Shown here piece after piece: positions 26,258-34,667 of a stretch of DNA of 42,375 nucleotides. The position numbers and the translations under genes were made by a program. The notes beneath the pieces are model-generated. The model was not told the origin of the DNA, did no database searches, and was given only the letters and a program-made list of their open reading frames with translations. Location of the stretch: positions 1 to 42,375 of the forward strand of contig JBAUID010000194.1 in the NCBI GenBank assembly GCA_049680625.1, written 5' to 3'. Position 1 is the stretch's first letter; each line of letters opens with the position of its first letter. This stretch comes from JAUIAI01 sp049680625. Its GTDB lineage: Bacteria > Pseudomonadota > Gammaproteobacteria > Burkholderiales > Burkholderiaceae_E.

Positions 26258-28167
26258 TGAGTGGTGGCCTTGGTTGGCAGGCGTCCGCTTTGTTCGCACA
26301 GGCTAATAAAACCTGCCTCGATATCTTTGACTAGTGACGGTACGTCAAACAGACGTGATTTGTGTCCCTCGGCATCAAGATATCGGCGATAAGACCTCAC
26401 CCGGGCTGGATTGAGCCCAAGTTCTATGGCGCGCCGACGGTACTCTTCGAGACTGGTGGTAATGAGATCGGGCAAGCCAACGCTGGTCAAAAGGCTGCCG
26501 GCCATTCGAGAGATATACGTGCGCCCGGACAAGGTCAGTAATGGCGTTCCAACCCAAAGAACGTCACTTGCGGTTGCCCCGGCATTGTAGGGAAAAGTGT
26601 CCAGAAACAAATCGGCGAGACGTATTCTGGCCCGGTACTCTGCCGGCGCTACCCGCGGTGCAAAGATGAGGCGATTTCTATCTACGCCAAATTTGTCGGC
26701 ACAGCGCAGCATATTCTCTTGTGACCACTTGTTATCAGCAAGCAGCCACAACACACTGTTGGGAACATCGTTGAGAATTTGCATCCAGCATCCGAACAAT
26801 GTTTCGGTGAACTTGTGATTGTTGTTAAATGAACAAAAAACAAAGGCGTTTTCTGGCAGTTGGTAGGTTGCTCGGTCCGGCGTGGGAGCGACGTTACGCT
26901 GTCGGTCCGAAACCTGATAGCAAACCGGAACTATCATGGGTTTCTCTGTGCAGTACGCTTGGTATTCGGGGCCCATAACGTACGGGTCACCAATCATGTA
27001 GTCGACTCCCGGCACGGCTGATGTTGCTGGCAGGCCAAGATATCCGATTTGAATCGGTGCCGGCCGGAAACCTAAAATTTCCGGTCGGGCGCCGCTGCTC
27101 AGGCCGTGCAGGTCAACGAGAATATCAATGTCGTTGGCCGCAATAGTCCTGGCAGCTGACAAGTCGTCCTGATCGGCGATTCGGACGTACTTGTCCAACG
27201 CATTTAAAAGTCGTTGCCGCTCCGGGGTATTGTCTTCCCGGCTCCAGCAGAAACCAAAGATCTCAAATCGATTCCGATCATGAAGCTCAAGTAGTTCGGG
27301 AATCAGCAAACCCATCGCATGCAGGCAGAGATCGCCAGACAAATAGCCTACTCGAATCTTTCGTCCGCTAGCGGATGACGGTTTCGGTTTGAATAACACC
27401 CCCTTGGCATCGGGGGATACTTTTCGCGACACAAAACTATATGCAGAAAGTAGTTGCAATGCCGGGTCGTCTGACAGTCCCATGGTTGCCAAGGCCGATG
27501 TGGCCATGAGCATTTGGTTGAGCGTCACCTGTCCGACTGGTTGATAGATCGGCCACTTACACTGCTTTTGTCGAATGTGGACGTAGTGTTGAATCACATC
27601 CGGCTGATTGGGATTTCCGTTGAGGCTGCACACCATCAACGCCTCGGCGCGTTCCAGTTCACGCTCTTGTTCCAGCAAGCGCGCCGAGTTATTTAGAGCG
27701 TGAATGTACAACTCGATGGTAGTGCCAGAGGGGTCGGTATCGTATCGCTCGATCACAATCTGCCATTGTGCGAGGGCGTCATCATATTGCTTGAGATGTT
27801 CAAACTGATGACCAAGATTCAGGTTGGCCTGGCTGAACCCCGGCGCGAGATCAAGTGCTTGCTGATAGGCCTGCCGTGCCTGCTCGTAGTTGTGCATTGC
27901 ACTGAGAATTGTTCCCAGGTTAAAACAGGCGATATGTTTGTGCGGTGAATCCGCTTTAAGAATCCAGGATTGATACAATCCGACCGCTTCGTCAAGTTGG
28001 CCTTGCTCCTGGAGCTTTGACGTAATTGTCATTAGCTCGGGTAGCGGTGTCTGCTGCCCGTCTAGGGCTGGTTTGGCGTGCTCGCCGTGCCGCGCGCCGA
28101 TGTTGTGATACGGCGGGGATGCGTGTGGGGACGGCCGTTTTGGCGGCGTCTGTATGCTCGGACTCAT
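26254..28167 (-). CDS. TPR plus GT41 (O-GlcNAc-transferase/SPINDLY-like) protein glycosyltransferase
   Basis: A 637-residue cytosolic enzyme. Residues about 45-200 hold three to four tetratricopeptide units (CFNLGTILSAMHNYEQARQA, ANLNLGHQFEHLKQYDDALA). Residues about 270-625 are a GT41 catalytic region: RKIRVGYLSGDLCLHAMG, DILVDLHGLSSGARPEIL, VFCSFNNNHKFTE (Lys matching the catalytic Lys of OGT), LIFAPR, and DLFLDTFPYNAGATASDVLW followed by GTPLLTLSGRTY. GT41 enzymes transfer GlcNAc, fucose or hexose from a nucleotide sugar to Ser, Thr or Asn of proteins. It is first in the exporter operon and coupled to the ABC gene, so a Thr/Ser-rich exported protein is the likely acceptor. The ribosome site GAGGA lies inside a leader hairpin. 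Confidence 0.9.
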   Translation of the reverse strand: MSPSIQTPPKRPSPHASPPYHNIGARHGEHAKPALDGQQTPLPELMTITSKLQEQGQLDEAVGLYQSWILKADSPHKHIACFNLGTILSAMHNYEQARQAYQQALDLAPGFSQANLNLGHQFEHLKQYDDALAQWQIVIERYDTDPSGTTIELYIHALNNSARLLEQERELERAEALMVCSLNGNPNQPDVIQHYVHIRQKQCKWPIYQPVGQVTLNQMLMATSALATMGLSDDPALQLLSAYSFVSRKVSPDAKGVLFKPKPSSASGRKIRVGYLSGDLCLHAMGLLIPELLELHDRNRFEIFGFCWSREDNTPERQRLLNALDKYVRIADQDDLSAARTIAANDIDILVDLHGLSSGARPEILGFRPAPIQIGYLGLPATSAVPGVDYMIGDPYVMGPEYQAYCTEKPMIVPVCYQVSDRQRNVAPTPDRATYQLPENAFVFCSFNNNHKFTETLFGCWMQILNDVPNSVLWLLADNKWSQENMLRCADKFGVDRNRLIFAPRVAPAEYRARIRLADLFLDTFPYNAGATASDVLWVGTPLLTLSGRTYISRMAGSLLTSVGLPDLITTSLEEYRRRAIELGLNPARVRSYRRYLDAEGHKSRLFDVPSLVKDIEAGFISLCEQSGRLPTKATTQ

Positions 28168-28169
28168 TG

Positions 28170-28206
28170 TTCCTCGTTACCCAATAAACTGGGATACAAC
28201 GAGGAA
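28170..28206 (-). promoter_or_regulatory. Leader hairpin that can hide the ribosome site of the GT41-exporter operon
   Basis: TTCCTCGTT (28170-28178) and AACGAGGAA (28198-28206) are exact inverted copies, with inner CCCA (28180-28183) and TGGG (28190-28193). In the minus-strand transcript the 3' arm carries GAGGA, 5-6 nt before the ATG at 28167. Folding would sequester this Shine-Dalgarno site. A ligand, protein or temperature signal could control it; none is known from the sequence. Confidence 0.6.
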
Positions 28207-28445
28207 TAGTAGGAACTTCGGCCCGCCAACTAAGCCAATATAAGAGGGCGATTGACCCGGTATTTCGAAAACTGACCGCTGTTGCGAACCATTTCGGGTT
28301 CATCGGCCCTCAGATTTCTTCGATCGGCTTTACCCCCGGAGTATCTCCGATTTTTGCGGCTTTCAAAGCGTTAGGCACCGCGTGTCTTGAGACGTTTTGA
28401 ATTGTCCGGAGTAAAATTAGTCTTTTTTTTTACTTGGAGGCGGAT

Positions 28446-29510
28446 ATGACAACAGTTATTGCCAATAACAAAATTCACCGGTTTGACGGTGCACAAGTCA
28501 TTGCCAACGAATTGTGGCTGGATCAACAGGATGCGTTCGATATAGCCGGGGAGACCGTCGCCATCGGGGCGGTTAACGGCACACCAGAAGAGCCAGTCAA
28601 TTTAAGCGTTTATAGTCATAAGGCACAACGTCCGTTGCTCAGTGATGCAGCGGGCGAAACCTGGGTGTTGGGCGCCAGTGCCAATAGTCGGGCACAAGCG
28701 CTTCAGTCGCTGCAGGCTCCTGACTTTACGTTATCTGACTTAAGTGGCAGGCAGCAGTCGCTCAGTGACTTTAAAGGAAAGAAAGTTTTCCTGGTCAGTT
28801 GGGCCTCCTGGTGAGGGGCGCGGTATAACCTGCCCGTGTGGCAGGCATTACACGCAGAACTAAAAGAACAAAATTTTACCGTCGTGTCGGTTGCATTCGA
28901 CAGTCGTGACGGGGCAGCAATACCTTGGGTTGATGAGGCAAAGCCGGAGTACCCAACTCTCATCGATCCGTTTCACCATGTTGCTGATCTTTACAACATG
29001 GTGAACGTCAATCAGGCGGTGTGGATCGACGAATCCGGACGTATCGTGCGGCCGACTGAAACTGCCGGGGTGACAGAGGGGTTTCGAAAGATGGATCGGC
29101 AGACCGGTCAATTGCCTGACGATGTTGTTGAAGAATCTAATCTCGTTAAGTCGCTTTATCACGATGCACTGCGTGATTGGGTTAAAAACGGTGCCGCCAG
29201 CCAATACGCTCTGAGTGAAGAGCAAGCCCGGGCTCAACTGAGTTTGCCGGGCAATGACAGTAGTCGGGCGCACGCAAGTTTTGTATTGGGTCAGTATCTG
29301 ATTGCATCGGGTAATCGCGAAGAAGGGGATCAATTGGTCGCGCAGGCCAGTGAACTTCATCCGGAGTCCTGGGCGATCTGGCGACAGGGAGCGGAGCTGA
29401 ACGAGCGCGGACTGGCAGCAACGGCAGATTTCTGGCAGCGAGTGGACAAACTTGGCGCGCGGAAATACTACGAGCCAGTCAATATGGCTGGCATGCCGTC
29501 GGGTACTTAG
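28446..29510 (+). CDS. Redoxin/TlpA-like selenoprotein (TGA = Sec123)
   Basis: Read through one in-frame TGA (28812-28814) this is a 354-residue protein; read conventionally it is cut in two. Residues about 90-240 are a thioredoxin-fold redoxin: APDFTLSDLSGRQQSLSDF, KKVFLVSWASW-U-GARYNLPVWQ, then VSVAFDSRDG and YPTLIDPFHHVADLYNMVNV. TGA takes the place of the first Cys of WCxxC; the second Cys is absent (U-G-A-R), as in one-residue selenol peroxidase-like sites. The C-terminal part (about 250-354) has TPR-like helices. The ATG at 28446 has a perfect GGAGG 7 nt upstream. A hairpin 14 nt after the TGA fits a bacterial SECIS. Selenocysteine insertion is inferred, but strongly supported by homology continuing after the TGA. 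Confidence 0.85.
28829..28845 (+). promoter_or_regulatory. Candidate bacterial SECIS hairpin of the redoxin gene
   Basis: CCUGCC (28829-28834), loop CGUGU (28835-28839) and GGCAGG (28840-28845) make a perfect 6-bp stem starting 14 nt after the TGA. The G-U in the loop falls 25-26 nt from the U of UGA, near the 23-24 position known for E. coli fdhF. Confidence 0.75.
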
Positions 29511-29550
29511 GAGGTCGGAGTGGGGCAGGCCCGGGTCGGGGTTTTATGGC

Positions 29551-30324
29551 TTAGCCCGGCAATTCAAAAATGTCGTTTTTGCCGCTGACGTCCACGCCAC
29601 TGACCAGGTGAAGTTTGCGATCTACCAGGCTGCTCAGACCCATTTGAGCAGCCTGACGCCTGGCGAGGTCACGGTCGTAAATGCTGCTGGCCGGCATGTA
29701 TCTGAAAACCAGGCCGCCACGCCGCCGTCCAGAGTTATTCGGGTTGGCACCGTGAATCATGTAGACATCGTGCAACGAAAACTGACCAGGTTTCAGCTGG
29801 ACGTCACGTGGCTTGTTGGTCTGCCATTCGGTTCCGGGTAACTCCTGATTCAGGATAATGTTGTTGCTGTCGTTATGTGCGTGCTGCAAGAGTTTCTGTG
29901 GTTTGTGTGACCCTGGAATGACACGCAAGCAGCCGTTTTTGGTATCAACCGGGTCGAAGGCTATCCAGGCGGAAACCGTCGCCAGTGGCCGAATCGGCCA
30001 ATATTGTCCATCCTGATGCCACGGGGTTGCTTTACCGCCGGTTGCGGACTTACAAAACAGGCCGGAACCCCAGAGAATCACGTTATCACCTATCAAGTCG
30101 GTTACCGGCCCGAGTATTTCAGGCTGCTGCGCAAAACGTATCCAATCGGGTTGTAAATCCAGAACGTTGGGTATGAAGTCTGCATTATCTGTCTCCAGTT
30201 CAGAAAGAAAGCTGTCAACAGCGTCGCGCAGGTCGGCAAGAACGTCATTACTTAACGGTGTTGACGGAATGAGAATGCCATCTGATTCGTATTGGTCTAT
30301 TTCTGATGTACTTAAGCTTGTCAT
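29551..30324 (-). CDS. Phytanoyl-CoA dioxygenase (PhyH) family oxygenase
   Basis: A 257-residue Fe(II)/2-oxoglutarate oxygenase. The iron triad is visible as WHQDGQYW (His and Asp of HxD) and MIHGANPNNSGRRRG (second His, followed by the Arg region that binds 2-oxoglutarate). Flanking motifs TVSAWIAFDPVDTKNGCLRVIPGSH are typical of PhyH. The ATG at 30324 overlaps the stop of the flavoprotein gene by 4 bp (ATGA), so they are translated together and probably act in one catabolic or tailoring path. The substrate is unknown. Confidence 0.9.
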   Translation of the reverse strand: MTSLSTSEIDQYESDGILIPSTPLSNDVLADLRDAVDSFLSELETDNADFIPNVLDLQPDWIRFAQQPEILGPVTDLIGDNVILWGSGLFCKSATGGKATPWHQDGQYWPIRPLATVSAWIAFDPVDTKNGCLRVIPGSHKPQKLLQHAHNDSNNIILNQELPGTEWQTNKPRDVQLKPGQFSLHDVYMIHGANPNNSGRRRGGLVFRYMPASSIYDRDLARRQAAQMGLSSLVDRKLHLVSGVDVSGKNDIFELPG

Positions 30325-32366
30325 ATGACAGCTGCCATTCTGGTTGCCTGGTCAATCGCGGTTTTTGCATCGAGTTCTGCGGCCTCAAATGCACCGCCGA
30401 TCAGGCTGGCTCTGATGCCGGTACTTTTCAGGTGATCGTAAAGATCACGCATTGGCTTTTGCCCGGCACATACGATCACCGTGTCCACTCGCAGTAGTTT
30501 GTTCTGGTCGCCGATTGTGATGTGCAGTCCGTCATCGTCAATTTTCTGGTAGTGCACGCCAGTCAGGAAATTTACCCCACGACGTTTAAGGGTCAGGCGG
30601 TGAGTCCAGCCTGTCGTGCGACCCAGGCTTGTACCCAAGCGGGTTTGTTTACGCTGCATCAGAAATACCTCTCGTGGCGCCTTCACAATCACCGGTTCAA
30701 CACCGGTGACACCGCCTCGCGGGTGGTTCGAGAAATCAATACCCCACTCTTTGCCGAAGACTTCGACATTTAGCGCGGCTGATTCACCGGCATGGGTGAT
30801 TAGCTCTGCTACATCAAAACCAATGCCACCAGCCCCGAGAATGGCAACAGAGTTACCGACTGTTCGCTCGCCTTTAATGACTTCGATATACCCGGTAACC
30901 ATGGGATGATCGATACCGTCAATGTCAGGCTTTCGGGGCAAAATGCCAGTGGCGATGATGACTTCATCAAACTGACCGCCATGAATTATTTCTGGTGTTA
31001 CCGCGGTATTAAGCCTTAGTTCAACGCCGTGCAATTCGATCATTTTTCCGTAGTAGCGCAGGGTTTCCACAAACTCCTCTTTGCCAGGAATCCGTTTTGC
31101 GAGGTTGAACTGGCCACCAATTTGCGGCCCGGATTCAAACAGAATAACGTGGTGACCCCGTTGTGCCGCTATCGTCGCGTAGGCAAGGCCGGCAGGGCCG
31201 GCACCAACAACAGCAATTCGTTTTGCTTTTGCCAAGGGCAGGTAGTTGATGATCGTTTCGTTACCGGCCCTGGGGTTTACAAGACAACTTGTGGGGCGTC
31301 CGGTGAAAGTGTGGTCAAGGCATGCCTGATTACACGCAATACAGGTGTTGATTTCTTCTTCCCGGCCTTGTGCAGCTTTATTAACAAACTCAGGATCAGC
31401 AAGCATTGGTCTTGCCATCGCACACAAATCTGCTTCGCTTTTCGCGAGTACAGACTCTGCAACTGCCGGCATATTGATTCGATTACTCGCAATAATCGGA
31501 ATAGAAATATATTGTTTCAGTCGACGGGTTACTGACGTAAATGCGGCGCGTGGCACCATGGTGGCGATCGTTGGTACGGTGGCTTCGTGCCAGGTGAAAT
31601 GGCAATTAATAATATTTGCGCCTTCACGCTCTACAGCCTGGGTCAGCTGCACGACTTCGTCCCATGACATCCCGCCTGGCATCATATCCATTGCGGGTAC
31701 TCGAAAGATAACAATGAAGTCATCACCGGTGGCGCGGCGAACGCTGCGCATTACTTCAACCGGAAATCGCATTCGGTTTTCCCAGGAACCGCCCCATTGA
31801 TCAGTACGTTTATTGGTCATTTCCAGAAGAAAAGTGCTGAGCAGGTAACCCGCAGACGAAATAATTTCCACTCCATCGTAGCCCGCCTGCTTGGCTTTGG
31901 CGGCGCAGTTGGCAAAGTCGGCGAGTTGTTTTTGTATGCCCGCTGCATCTAGTTCGATAGGAATTCTTCGACCGATTCTTGATTTAATTGCTGATGGTCC
32001 TACTGGATTCGCGCCGGCCAGGGGACCGGCGTGCAGAATCTGCATGCAGATCTTTACTTCAGGGTTGGCCCTATGTACAGCCTGGGTGATTTTCTTATGT
32101 ATCTCAGCTTCGTGATCAGTCTGCAACTTGGCGCCGACGCCGCCTTCCGGGTTAGGAGCGATACCGCCGGTAATAATCAGGCCAACTCCACCCGCGGCGC
32201 GTTCAGCATAGTAAACAGCAAGCCGATCGAAGCCGCCGTCAACTTCTTCAAGCCCGGTATGCATCGAACCCATGACGGCCCGGTTTTTCAGGGTTGTGTG
32301 TCCCAGTTCGAGGGGGGTAAACAGATTTGGAAACCGGGCAGTCCCGGGAGCTGCTATTTGATTCAT
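30321..32366 (-). CDS. Old-yellow-enzyme/trimethylamine-dehydrogenase-type flavoprotein (FadH-like architecture)
   Basis: A 681-residue enzyme with three parts. Residues 1-340 are an FMN-binding TIM barrel of the old-yellow-enzyme group, starting LFTPLELGHTTLKNRAVMGS, with an active-site region YAERAAGGVGLIITGG. A 4Fe-4S site follows: CIACNQACLDHTFTGRPTSC. Residues about 380-681 are an FAD/NAD(P) domain with RIAVVGAGPAGLAYA and SVAILGAGGIGFDVAEL. This plan is shared by 2,4-dienoyl-CoA reductase and dimethylamine/trimethylamine dehydrogenases. The coupled dioxygenase gene does not settle which, so no symbol is given. It reduces an activated double bond or demethylates an amine. Confidence 0.9.
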   Translation of the reverse strand: MNQIAAPGTARFPNLFTPLELGHTTLKNRAVMGSMHTGLEEVDGGFDRLAVYYAERAAGGVGLIITGGIAPNPEGGVGAKLQTDHEAEIHKKITQAVHRANPEVKICMQILHAGPLAGANPVGPSAIKSRIGRRIPIELDAAGIQKQLADFANCAAKAKQAGYDGVEIISSAGYLLSTFLLEMTNKRTDQWGGSWENRMRFPVEVMRSVRRATGDDFIVIFRVPAMDMMPGGMSWDEVVQLTQAVEREGANIINCHFTWHEATVPTIATMVPRAAFTSVTRRLKQYISIPIIASNRINMPAVAESVLAKSEADLCAMARPMLADPEFVNKAAQGREEEINTCIACNQACLDHTFTGRPTSCLVNPRAGNETIINYLPLAKAKRIAVVGAGPAGLAYATIAAQRGHHVILFESGPQIGGQFNLAKRIPGKEEFVETLRYYGKMIELHGVELRLNTAVTPEIIHGGQFDEVIIATGILPRKPDIDGIDHPMVTGYIEVIKGERTVGNSVAILGAGGIGFDVAELITHAGESAALNVEVFGKEWGIDFSNHPRGGVTGVEPVIVKAPREVFLMQRKQTRLGTSLGRTTGWTHRLTLKRRGVNFLTGVHYQKIDDDGLHITIGDQNKLLRVDTVIVCAGQKPMRDLYDHLKSTGIRASLIGGAFEAAELDAKTAIDQATRMAAVI

Positions 32367-32607
32367 GGGCGGTTAGGATTGCTTGAAAATTGAAGCCTGT
32401 CTGTCGCGAATCCCCGCATTATGACCCAATGACAACAAGGCATCTGGCGCCGGATCCAAGAGTCACGCGAGTTGCGCCGTTCGTCGGGATTCTCATACGG
32501 ACAGTTGGTCGGCTCGATAGACTGGTCAGGCGTCTACCTGGGTGGCGCAGTGTCTGCATTACTGATACCCACAGACTATTTATACCCCAAGCAACCGGAA
32601 ACCGACC

Positions 32608-33063
32608 ATGCCAGAAATTCAAAACCGAATTTTTCTACTCGCACCATGTATCTGGATTGCGGTTGGTGTCGGTGGTTGCGGCAGTACGCCGAAAGCAGAA
32701 GCGATCAAACAATTCCACGAGGTCGCGAGCGGGGTTGAGTTAACAGTTGATGACTACTATTTTGTATCGGACAGTTGTCAGCCGGCACCTTTTGTATTGC
32801 GGGTCACGTCTCCGGCCCGGCACGGAACTATTATTGTTCGGCCGGCAATAAAAAAGATTGCCGGGCAAAAAAGTCGCTTCGGTAACAATGCCGAGAAGTG
32901 TGGTGGCGTAGAAGTCGACTCCAAACAACTTGTTTACCAATCAAGAAATGGTTACGTTGGTCCAGATTCGTTTGAAATTTATGTCAGAAACGATTTAAAC
33001 GCTGATCAGCAGCGATTTGTGCCTTATCGAATAAAGGTTCAGCAAAAGACCAGCGCCAGGTGA
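32608..33063 (+). CDS. Small putative lipoprotein with cadherin/Ig-like end
   Basis: A 151-residue protein with a short hydrophobic signal and a lipobox-like VGGC at residues 21-24, so Cys24 may be lipidated; the next residues (GSTP) lack Asp at +2, which favours the outer membrane. The rest is beta-rich, with LVYQSRNGYVGPDSFEIYV, a phrase often found in extracellular cadherin-like modules. No named family is recognised. It precedes the DsbA-like selenoprotein by 103 bp on the same strand. The 241-bp gap before it holds no gene that I can support. Confidence 0.65.
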   Translation: MPEIQNRIFLLAPCIWIAVGVGGCGSTPKAEAIKQFHEVASGVELTVDDYYFVSDSCQPAPFVLRVTSPARHGTIIVRPAIKKIAGQKSRFGNNAEKCGGVEVDSKQLVYQSRNGYVGPDSFEIYVRNDLNADQQRFVPYRIKVQQKTSAR

Positions 33064-33166
33064 CCTAAAGAGGCTGAAACCCGGGCTGAAATTCTACTCG
33101 GTTCCAACGCTGACTCATCCGTGGGATAATCAATTTATTCATTCGATCAATTGATGAGGTGGCCAA

Positions 33167-33811
33167 ATGTCCGACCCGAATACAGCGGCAGAAAAATCGT
33201 CTGAGGTGTTAACAGTTGAGGTTTTTTCCGACTACGTCTGACCCTGGTGTTATCTCAGTACCGTGCGTATTGAAAAGCTGGCCAAAGAACATCAGGTCGA
33301 AATTAAATGGATTCATTTTCCACTGCATCCTGACACGCCAGAAGAAGGCCGTAGTCTCGAGGATCTTTTTGCCGGTCGTGGCAAAGATATTCCTCAAATG
33401 CAGGCACAGATGAAAGCCCGCATGCAAGCGGAAGGCTTGCCGTACGGAAACCGCACGATGACTTACAACAGTCGGCTCGCACAGGAGTTGGGTGCGTGGG
33501 CTTCTGAGCAACCAGGTGGTGACGCCATTCATGATGCGTTATTTCGCGCCTACTTTGTTGACAGCAAAAATATCAGTGATATCGAGACGCTGATCGAAAT
33601 TGCCGCTTCGGTTGGCCTTTCCGAAACTGCGGCTCGGGAAGTGCTGGAAAAACGCACCCACCAATCTGTTATCGACGACGACTGGAATAAATCCCGTCAG
33701 TACGGGGTCACCGGGGTGCCGACATTTGTTGCGGGACGACAAGGGGTGGTTGGCGCGCAACCCTACGAAGCTCTTGAAGAACTTGTCCGGCAGGCAAAGG
33801 TAGCAGGTTAG
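33167..33811 (+). CDS. DsbA/FrnE-family selenoprotein (TGA = Sec25)
   Basis: With the in-frame TGA at 33239-33241 read as selenocysteine, this is a 214-residue DsbA/FrnE-type thiol oxidoreductase. The active site VFSDYV-U-PWCYLSTVRIEKLA replaces the first Cys of CPWC; the second Cys remains. Downstream are KWIHFPLHPDTPEEG, an all-helical insert and the cis-Pro loop GVTGVPTFVAG, all expected. The ATG at 33167 has GAGGTGG upstream, while the part after the TGA has no credible start of its own. No signal peptide is visible, so it probably works in the cytosol, as FrnE-like proteins do. A candidate SECIS starts 14 nt after the TGA. DsbA-like selenoproteins are known from marine metagenomes. Confidence 0.88.
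33256..33272 (+). promoter_or_regulatory. Candidate bacterial SECIS hairpin of the DsbA-like gene
   Basis: CAGUAC (33256-33261), loop CGUGC (33262-33266) and GUAUUG (33267-33272) form a 6-bp stem with one G-U pair, starting 14 nt after the TGA. Spacing, stem length and loop type match the redoxin gene's hairpin. Confidence 0.7.
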
Positions 33812-33866
33812 CCTGGATTATTGATTCAGGTTTGCCGGTTATCGTGTTCGCAACGATTGCTCCGGA

Positions 33867-34586
33867 CTAAAACGGTTCTACCCATGGACGTACCGCAATT
33901 TCACTCGACCAGGCGGAGCGATTCTGACGAATAATATCCAGGTAAGTCTGGGCAATCGCATCCGGGTCAAGCAGGGAGTCGGGTGAGCCAGCGGCTTCAG
34001 GACGATCCTGGTTGCGAATACCTCCGTCAATATTCACCCAGGCGACATGGATCCCTTGTGGATGTAATTCGCGTGCCATCGATTCAGACAATCCGCGTTG
34101 AGCAAATTTTCCCATCGCAAATGCTGCTGACCGGGGAAAGCCTTTGACCCCTGCAGATGCGCCGGTGAACAAGATGGTGCCACGTTGGCCAAGTTCGGTT
34201 GGCTGATCAAGCATCATCGCTGCCGATTCTTTTCCGACCAGAAACGCGCCAAATGCAGTGATCTGCAGAGCGACTCGAACTTCTTCCGGGTCTAGCTCGG
34301 CGACCGCACCGCGGACTCTTGCCGAAGGGTTATAAACTGAAACCCTCAAATGAGCGTCGATCTTCTTTACTTCAGAAAACAGTTGGGCAACCTGGTCAGG
34401 CTGTGAGGCATCGCAGGTAAATACACTGGCCCCGGTTTCCTGCGCCAGCGAAGCAATTTTCTCGGTGTTCCTTGCGGCCAGGACAAGCTGGTAACCCTGA
34501 GTCGACAACAATCGTGCCAGCGAGGCGGACAAACCGTTTCCAACCCCTACAATTAGTGCGAGTTGATTTTTACGTGCATCAGTCAT
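33867..34586 (-). CDS. SDR-family protein lacking the catalytic tyrosine
   Basis: A 239-residue short-chain dehydrogenase-fold protein. The cofactor loop reads LIVGVGNGLSASLARLL. The usual NAG motif is YNPSAR, and the active Ser is in TGASAGVKG (Ser144). Where SDR enzymes have YxxxK the sequence is F156-A-M-G-K160, so the proton-donating Tyr is missing. NAD(P) binding is likely, classical oxidoreductase activity uncertain. The ATG is at 34586. Its stop faces the DsbA-like gene across 55 bp, and an alpha/beta hydrolase lies 81 bp upstream on the same strand. It could be a regulatory or structurally recruited SDR. Confidence 0.85.
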   Translation of the reverse strand: MTDARKNQLALIVGVGNGLSASLARLLSTQGYQLVLAARNTEKIASLAQETGASVFTCDASQPDQVAQLFSEVKKIDAHLRVSVYNPSARVRGAVAELDPEEVRVALQITAFGAFLVGKESAAMMLDQPTELGQRGTILFTGASAGVKGFPRSAAFAMGKFAQRGLSESMARELHPQGIHVAWVNIDGGIRNQDRPEAAGSPDSLLDPDAIAQTYLDIIRQNRSAWSSEIAVRPWVEPF

Positions 34587-34667
34587 TTTTTGTCCCGGAG
34601 TTAGGCCGATTGGTGAAATAATGGAATGGTTCGAAGGAGATATTTTTCGCCTGGTTTGTTCAGGGGA

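Noticed and set aside
28812..28814. TGA in the redoxin gene read as a frameshift, sequencing error or pseudogene stop
   Set aside because: The stop falls exactly on the redox-active position, the frame is intact on both sides, and a hairpin of the same geometry follows in both TGA genes.
32390..32743. Plus-strand frame of 117 codons before the lipoprotein
   Set aside because: It overlaps the lipoprotein gene in another frame and shows no family-like segment or ribosome site.
33812..33830. CCTGGATT/GATTCAGG hairpin after the DsbA-like gene as terminator
   Set aside because: The stem needs two G-U pairs and only three T residues follow, so it is too weak to call.
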